64,000 bases of DNA from positions 744,001 to 808,000 of the forward strand of contig NZ_JBHMEZ010000012.1 of the NCBI RefSeq assembly GCF_042427615.1, written 5' to 3'. The stretch comes from Formosa undariae (GTDB lineage Bacteria; Bacteroidota; Bacteroidia; Flavobacteriales; Flavobacteriaceae). Both the position numbers and the translations under genes were made by a program. Of this stretch, positions 57,199-64,000 are shown piece by piece (the first letter of the stretch is position 1; every line of letters starts with the position of its first letter). The notes beneath the pieces are model-generated. The model made no database searches, was not told where the DNA came from, and saw nothing but the letters and a program-made list of their open reading frames with translations.

Positions 57199-57236
57199 AT
57201 GCTTTTCACATCTCCCTTTACCTAAAATTAAAGCAT

Positions 57237-57273
57237 AAAAAAAAGCCTTAAGAATAAATTCTTAAGGCTTTTT
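57237..57273 (-). terminator. Terminator of the small barrel-protein gene
   Basis: Perfect stem AAAAAGCCTTAAGAAT / ATTCTTAAGGCTTTTT with a 2-base loop. The minus-strand T-run follows, 20 bases after the stop. Confidence 0.8.
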
Positions 57274-57292
57274 AAATATAATAAAATCGTTA

Positions 57293-57721
57293 TTATAATT
57301 TCATTGTAACACCTATTGCAGGTACAAAAATTGTTCCTCCCGATAGTTCAGCATAAATACCCCATTTATCATTCCAGAACCAACGTCCACCAACTTGCAA
57401 ACCTACACTTAATTCATCAGCGTCATAATCATTATCTCCAGAGTAAATAGCGTAACCTAAATTTGCTCCTCCATAAACATCCCAAGCATCATCTGTAATT
57501 CCAAAAAGCTCATCGAAATAGTAATTTCCTTTAACACCTATATTAACCCAATCCAAATTGAAATCAGTCCCAATTCCTGGAGCAATAGTAATGTTTTCAT
57601 GTACAGGAATTTCGTAGTTAACACCTATCAACCCGAAGTTTAATTCTTTTCTAGCCTGTCCAAATACGCTTGCAGCACTTAGCATTAACGCAAAAGCAAA
57701 TAATAATGTCGTTTTTTTCAT
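57293..57721 (-). CDS. Small outer membrane beta-barrel protein
   Basis: The 142-residue protein has a signal peptide (about 1-21, ending VFGQ) and alternating strands (NFGLIGVNYEIPV, ITIAPGIGTDF, VNIGVKGNYYF, VYGGANLGYAIYS, LSVGLQVGGRWFW, WGIYAELSGG, PAIGVTMKL). It fits a small outer-membrane barrel of Bacteroidetes. The function is unknown. A perfect -7 element TAAATTTG lies on the minus strand at 57763-57756, about 35 bases before the start. Confidence 0.75.
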   Translation of the reverse strand: MKKTTLLFAFALMLSAASVFGQARKELNFGLIGVNYEIPVHENITIAPGIGTDFNLDWVNIGVKGNYYFDELFGITDDAWDVYGGANLGYAIYSGDNDYDADELSVGLQVGGRWFWNDKWGIYAELSGGTIFVPAIGVTMKL

Positions 57722-58029
57722 AATGTTTGTTTAAATAGTTTGACTCTTAAAAATACAAATTTAAAACATTTCCACCCAATGATTAACTGTATTCGCAATA
57801 ATAATACCTCATTTAGTCCAATAATCACCTATATCTTAAAAATGAATTGATTACATATTATAAATCCATAGGCACATAATCATCACAAAAACAAATTACT
57901 AACTCACCTATCCAATAATGTATTAAAGCAATCTCTAAGTCTCTAAAACGATAATTTTCATTTTACAATTGAAGTTATTGAAGCTTAAGGGCATTAAAAG
58001 TTATATTTAATTATTTATCTTTGACAACT
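57722..58029. other. Intergenic region, 308 bp
   Basis: It is the divergent space between the barrel protein and smpB. It holds -7 elements for both genes and no coding frame of note. Confidence 0.5.
57994..58023 (+). promoter_or_regulatory. Predicted promoter of smpB
   Basis: TTA (one mismatch from TTG) at 57994-57996, 19 bases, then a perfect -7 element TATCTTTG at 58016-58023. The ATG begins 7 bases later, leaving almost no leader. Confidence 0.45.
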
Positions 58030-58488
58030 ATGCAAAAAAAGATAAACATCCAAAATAAGAAGGCTCGCTTTTTATACGAGATCTTAGATAAATATACTGC
58101 TGGGATAGTGCTTTCCGGTACAGAAATTAAATCCATTAGAAGTAGTAAAGCGTCTATTGCCGAAAGCTTTTGCGAATTCAACGAAAAAGGTGAATTATTT
58201 GTAATAAACATGAACGTTGAAGAATATGCTTTTGGTAATTATTATAATCACCGTCCAAAAGCAGAACGTAAATTACTATTAAATAAACGCGAACTTAAAA
58301 AACTTGAAAAAGAAGTTAAAAATAGCGGATTAACTATAATCCCTTTAAAACTTTTTATTAACGATAAAGGTTTCGCGAAATTAGATATTGCTTTAGCTAA
58401 AGGTAAAAAATTGTTCGATAAACGTGAGTCTATTAAAGATCGTGATAACAAACGTAATTTAGATCGTGTAAAGAAAATTTACAAATAA
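58030..58488 (+). CDS. smpB: SsrA-binding protein SmpB
   Basis: From ATG 58030 the product is 152 residues (a TTG three codons upstream lies inside the predicted -7 element). Motifs are INIQNKKARFLYEIL, GIVLSGTEIKSIR, the NYYNHRPKAERKLLLNK region and a basic tail (RDNKRNLDRVKKIYK). It binds tmRNA and rescues stalled ribosomes. No ssrA gene is seen nearby. The M61 peptidase follows 31 bases downstream on the same strand. Confidence 0.96.
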   Translation: MQKKINIQNKKARFLYEILDKYTAGIVLSGTEIKSIRSSKASIAESFCEFNEKGELFVINMNVEEYAFGNYYNHRPKAERKLLLNKRELKKLEKEVKNSGLTIIPLKLFINDKGFAKLDIALAKGKKLFDKRESIKDRDNKRNLDRVKKIYK

Positions 58489-58519
58489 CACACCTCTATA
58501 TATACACTTCTAAGATTCT

Positions 58520-60058
58520 ATGAAATTAAGTTTTCGAATTACTCTATTCGCGTTTACGTTCGCTCTATACTCCTGCGGAGGATCTAAAAATACGGCTACA
58601 AAAACTGTAGACAATGTAAAGTTTGAAGTCAACCTTTTAGACCGGTCAGACGACACGTATAAAGTTACCGTAACCCCTCCAACGCTTACAGCAGAAAATT
58701 CTATTTATCAGTTTGCTTCTACTGCACCAGGGACTTATCAAATTATGGATATTGGACGCTATGTAAAACATTTTAAAGCTTTAGATGCTAACGGAAAGGA
58801 GTTAACCACGAATCAAATTTCAACAAATCAATTTCAGTTAACTTCACCAGAAAAAATATCAAAAATAGAATATGAAATTTCAGAAACTTGGGACACTCCC
58901 GTTTCCGAGAATAATATCTATTTAATGTGCGGAACCTCGATTGAAAACGATCATACATTAATAAATGGGCAAGCCGTTTTTGGTTATTTCAAAGACAAAC
59001 AAGATAGTCCGATTACCATTAAATTAGACTACCCTAAAACATGGACTGTTGGTACTGCCTTAAGTAAAAACAGTGACGGTCTATACATTGCAGAAGATTA
59101 TGATAAAGTTGTAGATTCTCCTATTCTTTTAGGTAACCTAACTAAAGCAAACATGAATGTTGAAGGTACAAATGTAGACATTTACACCTATTCTAAAACG
59201 GGCTTGGTAACCTCTAATCAGATTTTAGAATCTATGAAAAACATGTTAGTCTCTGCTAGCGGATTTCTTAAAGGATTACCTGTAAAAAACTACACCTTTT
59301 TATTCCATTTTGAAGACATTACCAATGGTGCTTGGGAACATTCCTACAGTTCAGAATATATTTATAAAGAGGATAAATGGGAAAATTTAGAGGCGCAAGT
59401 CGTTGAAATAGCTGCACACGAATTCTTCCATGTCGTTACGCCTTTAAATATTCACAGTGAAATTGTAGATCAGTTTAACTTTATTACACCTGTAGCTTCT
59501 AGACACCTGTGGTTGTACGAAGGCACTACAGAATGGGCTGCACATATGATGTTATTTCGTTCGAACTTAAAATCGACCGATGATTATTTTAATACCCTTT
59601 CTAAAAAAATAATGATCGCTTCGAAATATTTCGATCCCGAATTAAGCTTGGAACAATTATCGCTTACCTCTTACACACCGGCAGGTCAAAAACAATATGG
59701 AAATATTTATATGAGAGGTGCGATAGTTGCTGGACTCTTAGATATAAAACTATTAAAATTATCGAACGGAAAGCGAGGTTACATAGATGTTATTAATGAT
59801 TTAGCTAAAAAATATGGTCCGAATACACCCTTCGACGATGCCACTTTTTTCTCCACTTTTGTAACAGAAACATATCCTGAAATTCAGTACTTTATAGACG
59901 ATTTTATTATTAACACAAAGCCATTACCGATTAAGGCTTTTTACAATAAAATAGGTGTAGATTATAACGAGACAGAAAATGCATTCTCTATAAACACAAC
60001 GCCTACAGCGGAACAACTAAAATTAAGAACAAAATGGATGACTCCAATTCGTTTGTAA
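58520..60058 (+). CDS. M61-family metallopeptidase lipoprotein
   Basis: The 512-residue lipoprotein (ALYSC, lipid Cys at 19) has an N-terminal beta domain and the M61 catalytic region. The zinc site HEFFH is at residues 300-304 and the third ligand lies in LWLYEGTTEW, about 27 residues later. M61 glycyl aminopeptidases usually have a PDZ domain after the peptidase core; the C-terminal part here (about 400-512) is short and a PDZ is not obvious. Peptidase activity is inferred from the motif. Confidence 0.87.
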   Translation: MKLSFRITLFAFTFALYSCGGSKNTATKTVDNVKFEVNLLDRSDDTYKVTVTPPTLTAENSIYQFASTAPGTYQIMDIGRYVKHFKALDANGKELTTNQISTNQFQLTSPEKISKIEYEISETWDTPVSENNIYLMCGTSIENDHTLINGQAVFGYFKDKQDSPITIKLDYPKTWTVGTALSKNSDGLYIAEDYDKVVDSPILLGNLTKANMNVEGTNVDIYTYSKTGLVTSNQILESMKNMLVSASGFLKGLPVKNYTFLFHFEDITNGAWEHSYSSEYIYKEDKWENLEAQVVEIAAHEFFHVVTPLNIHSEIVDQFNFITPVASRHLWLYEGTTEWAAHMMLFRSNLKSTDDYFNTLSKKIMIASKYFDPELSLEQLSLTSYTPAGQKQYGNIYMRGAIVAGLLDIKLLKLSNGKRGYIDVINDLAKKYGPNTPFDDATFFSTFVTETYPEIQYFIDDFIINTKPLPIKAFYNKIGVDYNETENAFSINTTPTAEQLKLRTKWMTPIRL

Positions 60059-60070
60059 AAATTCGTTAAA

Positions 60071-60625
60071 ATGAAAAAATTATTATTCATATTTGGGTTA
60101 AGTATTTTTCTAATTTCTCCTGCAATTGCACAAAAAAAGAAAGAAGTAGTAATACAAAAAACCGACTATATGCCTCTAGTAAAATCTTTAGAGACTACTT
60201 TAGGAACGTTATATCTTTCTCTTTCCGGAGATAAAAAAGAAAAACGCGATTGGGATTTATTTAAATTTTTATTTAAAGAAGATGCCAAATTAATTACCAC
60301 GGGAGTCGATTACGAAGGCAAGCTACAAGCTAAATACATGGCGCCTGCCGATTACGTTAAAGCATCTAAATCTTGGATGTTAAAAAACGGGTTTCATGAA
60401 AAAGAGATTCACAGAATCGTGCATACCTTTGGAGATATCACACAAGTTTTTAGCACTTTTGAAGCCTATCATTCAGAAAACGACAAAGAACCTTTTGCAA
60501 AAGGAATTAATAGTATCCAATTAATGTTCGACGGGAATCGTTGGTGGATTATCAATCTGTTATGGACAAACGAAACGGAAACCAAACCAATTCCTGCCGA
60601 ATTCTTACAAAAGGACGAATATTAA
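60071..60625 (+). CDS. Secreted NTF2-like protein
   Basis: The 184-residue exported protein has a signal peptide (about 1-21, ending AIAQ). A SnoaL/NTF2-like domain starts with PLVKSLETTLGTLYLSLSG and closes with SIQLMFDGNRWWIINLLW. Such folds bind small ligands or act as scaffolds; no catalytic residue is claimed. It begins 12 bases after the M61 gene, so cotranscription with it is likely. It overlaps the convergent pcm gene by 4 bases. Confidence 0.7.
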   Translation: MKKLLFIFGLSIFLISPAIAQKKKEVVIQKTDYMPLVKSLETTLGTLYLSLSGDKKEKRDWDLFKFLFKEDAKLITTGVDYEGKLQAKYMAPADYVKASKSWMLKNGFHEKEIHRIVHTFGDITQVFSTFEAYHSENDKEPFAKGINSIQLMFDGNRWWIINLLWTNETETKPIPAEFLQKDEY

Positions 60626-61263
60626 TTTTTATCCTCCAATAGCGGTACAAAACGAAACTCACCAAACTCGTGTTTTTCAAATTCTTTAGGGCCCTTTCTT
60701 ACAAAAAGGGTCATAGTTTGTACATTATCCCCTACAGGAATTACTAAACGACCACCTATTTTTAACTGACTTAATAAAGGAGTCGGCACAAATGGTGCAC
60801 CCGCTGTTACGATAATCCCATCGAAAGGAGCTTCTTCAGGCATTCCTTTATAGCCATCACCAAAAATTAATTGTTTAGGACGATATCCCAATTTAGGCAA
60901 AAACTTACTGGTTTTTTTAAACAACTCTAATTGGCGTTCAATGCTATATACCTTAACTCCTAATTCGCATAAAACAGCTGTTTGATAACCACTTCCAGTT
61001 CCAATTTCTAAAATTTTAGCTTCGCGTTTAATCTTTAATAACTCGGTTTGAAAGGCCACTGTATATGGCTGAGATATTGTCTGATCTGCCGCAATAGGAA
61101 ATGCTTTGTCTTGATACGCATGATCTAAAAAGCTAGAATCCATAAACAAATGCCTTGGTATATTCCCAATAGTTTTAAGCACATTTACATCTGTAATGCC
61201 TTTGTTTTTTAGTGTATTTACCAATTGTTGTCGTAATCCTTGATGTTTAAAAGTATCTTTCAA
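60622..61263 (-). CDS. pcm: Protein-L-isoaspartate O-methyltransferase
   Basis: The 213-residue methyltransferase repairs L-isoaspartyl residues. The SAM site LEIGTGSGYQTAVLCELG starts near residue 80, and the family blocks RHLFMDSSFLDHAYQD, AADQTISQPYTV, GIIVTAGAPFVP and GGRLVIPVG are present. There is no ATG before the conserved KHQGLRQQLV start, so TTG at 61263 is the likely start codon. A -7-like TACTTTTG lies upstream on the minus strand at 61314-61307. It is divergent from the Gfo/Idh/MocA gene. Confidence 0.93.
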   Translation of the reverse strand: MKDTFKHQGLRQQLVNTLKNKGITDVNVLKTIGNIPRHLFMDSSFLDHAYQDKAFPIAADQTISQPYTVAFQTELLKIKREAKILEIGTGSGYQTAVLCELGVKVYSIERQLELFKKTSKFLPKLGYRPKQLIFGDGYKGMPEEAPFDGIIVTAGAPFVPTPLLSQLKIGGRLVIPVGDNVQTMTLFVRKGPKEFEKHEFGEFRFVPLLEDKN

Positions 61264-61361
61264 GAGGGTCTGTTTTATTATGAGTTTTGAAGAATTTTAA
61301 GTTTTGCAAAAGTAAATCTTTTTTTAAAATTTTATTAGCATTTAAAACTCATAAAAAATCT

Positions 61362-61369
61362 TATTTTTG
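61362..61369 (+). promoter_or_regulatory. Predicted -7 element of the Gfo/Idh/MocA gene
   Basis: TATTTTTG, a perfect TAnnTTTG match, 18 bases upstream of the ATG. No good TTG -33 element was found at the right distance. Confidence 0.35.
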
Positions 61370-61386
61370 TTTAAAACCCTATTAAC

Positions 61387-62346
61387 ATGCTAAAAGTTGG
61401 AGTTCTTGGTGCTGGTCACCTCGGAAAAATTCATTTAAGACTTCTAAATCAATCAGATAAATACGACCTAGTCGGTTTTCATGATGCAGATAAAGAAAAC
61501 GCTAAGAAAGTTGAAGCCGAATTTGGTTATAAATTTTTTGAAACTGTAGAAGATTTAATAGATGCTGTGGCTGTTGTAGACATTGTAACTCCTACTCTTT
61601 CTCACTACGATTGTGCAAAATTAGCAATATCTAAAGGCAAAAATATATTTGTTGAAAAACCAATAACCAATACTGTTGAAGAAGCTGAAGCCTTAAGAAC
61701 TTTAGTTGCCGAATATAAAGTTAAAGGACAAGTTGGACATGTAGAGCGTTTTAATCCCGCTTTTACTGCAATAAAAGATTTACTAGATAAACCTATGTTT
61801 ATCGAAGCACATCGCTTAGCAGAATTTAATCCTAGAGGAACTGATGTTCCTGTTGTTTTAGATTTAATGATTCATGATATCGACATTATTTTAAGTGTTG
61901 TTCAATCTAAAGTAAAACATATAAGCGCCAGTGGTGTTTCGGTAATTAGTGAGACTCCAGATATTGCAAACGCCAGAATTGAATTTGTAAATGGTTGTGT
62001 TGCGAACCTTACGGCCAGTAGAATTTCATTAAAAAGCATGCGTAAAACACGTTTTTTTCAGCGTGATGCTTATATTTCTGTCGATTTTCTTGAAAAGAAA
62101 TGTGAAGTAGTTAAGATGAAAGATGCGCCTAAGGAGCCTGGAGATTTTGATATGATCCTTCAAAATGCTGAAGGAATCAAGAAACAAATCTATTTTGCAA
62201 ATCCTGATGTGGCGAATAACAATGCCATTTTAGACGAATTAGAGACGTTTGCAGATGCTATAAATAATGACACAAAACCTGTTGTAACCCTACACGACGG
62301 GACCGAAGCTTTACGTGTCGCTAATATGATTATAGATCAGTTTTAA
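61387..62346 (+). CDS. Gfo/Idh/MocA-family oxidoreductase
   Basis: The 319-residue protein has an N-terminal Rossmann fold (GVLGAGHLGKIH, residues 4-15) and the family lysine in FVEKPITN (about 97). A C-terminal substrate domain has DLMIHDIDIILS and GTEALRVANMII. It is an NAD(P)-dependent dehydrogenase, usually on sugars or related alcohols. The substrate is not known from sequence. The 3-hydroxyacyl-CoA dehydrogenase gene follows after 57 bases on the same strand. Confidence 0.9.
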   Translation: MLKVGVLGAGHLGKIHLRLLNQSDKYDLVGFHDADKENAKKVEAEFGYKFFETVEDLIDAVAVVDIVTPTLSHYDCAKLAISKGKNIFVEKPITNTVEEAEALRTLVAEYKVKGQVGHVERFNPAFTAIKDLLDKPMFIEAHRLAEFNPRGTDVPVVLDLMIHDIDIILSVVQSKVKHISASGVSVISETPDIANARIEFVNGCVANLTASRISLKSMRKTRFFQRDAYISVDFLEKKCEVVKMKDAPKEPGDFDMILQNAEGIKKQIYFANPDVANNNAILDELETFADAINNDTKPVVTLHDGTEALRVANMIIDQF

Positions 62347-62403
62347 GAACAGTTCGAATTCATTTTAAACCCTTTTAATAACGTCTATTAATAGTTTACA
62401 ATC

Positions 62404-63294
62404 ATGAAAAACATTGCAGTTATAGGAGCAGGAACCATGGGAAATGGCATAGCACACACCTTTGCTCAGAGTGGATTTTATGTTTCCTTAATAGACATTA
62501 ATGATGCGTCTTTAAACAAAAGTTTAGCTACAATTTCTAAAAATTTAGATCGATTAGTTTCTAAAGCTGTTATTTCTGAAACTCAAAAGAGCGATACTCT
62601 AAGTCGGATTTCGATCTATACAGATATTAAATTAGGTATTAAAGAGGCTGATCTGGTTATTGAAGCTGCTTCAGAAAATTTAGATTTAAAACTTAGCATA
62701 TTCAAACAGTTAAGCGATATATGCAACGCTAAAACGATACTAGCAACAAATACATCTTCCATTTCTATTACACAAATTGCGGCGGTTACAAATCGCCCGG
62801 AAATGGTTATCGGCATGCATTTTATGAATCCTGTTCCGATTATGAAATTGGTAGAAATTATTCGTGGCTATAATACGAGTGATGCAGTTACCAAAATAAT
62901 AATGGACGTCTCAAAAACATTAGGCAAAAATCCTGTAGAAGTTAACGATTATCCTGGCTTTGTTGCTAATCGCATTTTAATGCCCATGCTTAACGAATCG
63001 ATTGAGACCTTGTACAATGGAGTGGCCGGTGTAAAAGAAATAGACACGGTTATGAAATTAGGAATGGCACACCCGATGGGACCATTACAATTAGCAGATT
63101 TTATAGGTTTAGATGTTTGCTTATCTATTTTAAATGTGATGTACGACGGATTTAAAAATCCGAAATACGCACCTTCTCCTCTACTTGTAAATATGGTGAG
63201 AGCCGGAAAACTGGGTCTAAAATCTGGTGAAGGTTTTTACAACTATGCAACGAGTAGAAAAGCAGACGTTATCTCCAGTCAATTTTTAAAATAG
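62404..63294 (+). CDS. 3-hydroxyacyl-CoA dehydrogenase (3-hydroxybutyryl-CoA type)
   Basis: The 296-residue enzyme has the NAD fold GAGTMGNGIAHTFAQSG (residues 7-23), VIEAASENLDLK, the catalytic His in GMHFMNPVPIMKLVEI and the C-terminal domain with PGFVANRILMPMLNE and GPLQLADFIGLD. The single-domain length fits HBD/PaaH-type 3-hydroxybutyryl-CoA dehydrogenase. It would act next to the thiolase in acetoacetyl-CoA/butyryl-CoA metabolism, though that gene is 54 kb away in the window. Confidence 0.94.
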   Translation: MKNIAVIGAGTMGNGIAHTFAQSGFYVSLIDINDASLNKSLATISKNLDRLVSKAVISETQKSDTLSRISIYTDIKLGIKEADLVIEAASENLDLKLSIFKQLSDICNAKTILATNTSSISITQIAAVTNRPEMVIGMHFMNPVPIMKLVEIIRGYNTSDAVTKIIMDVSKTLGKNPVEVNDYPGFVANRILMPMLNESIETLYNGVAGVKEIDTVMKLGMAHPMGPLQLADFIGLDVCLSILNVMYDGFKNPKYAPSPLLVNMVRAGKLGLKSGEGFYNYATSRKADVISSQFLK

Positions 63295-63380
63295 AAATTA
63301 TTTCTGTTTTAAGAAACGTCAATTAAATACGAGATCAAGAAGCCATTCATTTACACATTTTAAACGCATAATTACTCACT

Positions 63381-64000
63381 ATGTCAATTCAACAAAATTT
63401 AAAACATATTAAAGAAACACTACCTGAAAATGTAACTCTTGTAGCTGTTTCTAAAACTAAACCTGTTAGCGATTTGCAAGAGGCTTACGATGCTGGTCAA
63501 CGTATTTTTGGTGAAAACAAAATTCAGGAAATGGCCGAAAAACATGAGCTATTACCAAAAGATATTGAGTGGCACATGATTGGTCATGTACAGCGAAATA
63601 AAGTCAAATACATGGCATCGTTTGTAAACTTGATTCATGGTGTTGAAAATGAAAAATTATTGAATGAAATAAACAAGCAAGCCAAGAAACACGATCGCAT
63701 TATAGATTGTTTGCTTCAGATTAAAATTGCAGATGAAGAATCCAAATTTGGAATGCATGAAGCTGAAGCGATTGAAATCCTAAAATCTGACGCGTTTTCA
63801 GAATTAGCACATGTTAATATAGTGGGTATTATGGGCATGGCAACATTCACCGAGAATGAATCACAAATAAAATCTGAATTTACCCAATTAAAAACTACCT
63901 TTAATACCTTAAAAGTACTGCATACTAATCCTGCTCAATTTAAAACCATTTCGATGGGTATGAGTGGTGATTATCAATTAGCCATAGGTTGCGGAAGCAC
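63381..64000 (+). CDS. YggS-type pyridoxal-phosphate homeostasis protein, 3' end missing
   Basis: It starts at ATG 63381 and is cut by the window end after 206 codons. The PLP-binding lysine lies in LVAVSKTKP (about residue 27). The segments FGENKIQEM, WHMIGHVQRNK, CLLQIKIADEESKFG and SMGMSGDY are typical of the YggS/PLPBP family. These proteins carry PLP and affect amino-acid and vitamin B6 balance; no clear enzyme reaction is established. It lies 86 bases after the dehydrogenase gene. Confidence 0.95.
   Translation, partial: MSIQQNLKHIKETLPENVTLVAVSKTKPVSDLQEAYDAGQRIFGENKIQEMAEKHELLPKDIEWHMIGHVQRNKVKYMASFVNLIHGVENEKLLNEINKQAKKHDRIIDCLLQIKIADEESKFGMHEAEAIEILKSDAFSELAHVNIVGIMGMATFTENESQIKSEFTQLKTTFNTLKVLHTNPAQFKTISMGMSGDYQLAIGCGS

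Noticed and set aside
1..64000. Mobile elements, prophage, defence systems
   Set aside because: No transposase, integrase, terminal inverted repeats, toxin-antitoxin or restriction genes were recognised on either strand.

Overview
The window looks like a chromosomal segment of a member of the Flavobacteriaceae (Bacteroidota), probably marine. The grounds are low-GC DNA, type IX secretion sorting tails, a PorP/SprF protein next to a giant repeat adhesin, a hybrid two-component regulator, -7 elements of the TAnnTTTG type, and family relationships typical of flavobacteria throughout. No insertion sequence, prophage, CRISPR array or rRNA was found.

Layout. 1-5.4 kb: the 3' end of a hybrid two-component sensor/regulator, a secreted CBM96/DNRLRE-like protein with a type IX tail, and a DUF1254/DUF1214 lipoprotein. 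5.9-6.2 kb: tRNA-Ser(GCT) and tRNA-Pro(TGG). 6.2-11 kb: a PgpH-type HD hydrolase, a thiolase, an NlpC/P60 peptidase and a small secreted protein. 11-25.6 kb: a ten-gene copper/silver homeostasis operon on the minus strand. 26.6-29.4 kb: proC-proB-proA. 29.8-34 kb: an outer-membrane barrel protein, then sixA-like, ppk1 and ppx (polyphosphate). 34.7-45.2 kb: a 2525-residue secreted repeat protein, a PorP/SprF protein and an OmpA-family protein, probably one operon. 45.9-49.7 kb: gyrA and a TPR protein. 50-57 kb: clpC, a TlpA-like lipoprotein, a YtxJ-type bacilliredoxin and clpB. 57.3-64 kb: a small barrel protein, smpB, an M61 peptidase, an NTF2-like secreted protein, pcm, a Gfo/Idh/MocA oxidoreductase, 3-hydroxyacyl-CoA dehydrogenase and a YggS-type PLP protein cut by the window end.

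How the genes work together. The copper operon covers several steps: a P1B ATPase (cytosol to periplasm), a multicopper oxidase fused to a predicted beta-barrel, a CusA/CusB/TolC tripartite pump, periplasmic DUF3347 and DUF305 metal-binding candidates, an HYC/CC/PP-type protein and its own metal-sensing AraC-type regulator. The adhesin operon pairs a type B type IX cargo with the PorP/SprF partner usual for such cargo. The Clp/thioredoxin/bacilliredoxin region is a protein-quality and redox neighbourhood.

Most interesting observations: (1) in the giant adhesin, consecutive HYR-like modules alternate which of two cysteines they keep; (2) the multicopper oxidase/outer-membrane barrel fusion inside a long copper operon; (3) small regulatory structures such as paired palindromes upstream of the TlpA-like gene and a possibly leaderless smpB. 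I did not find a clearly new defence or mobile system.
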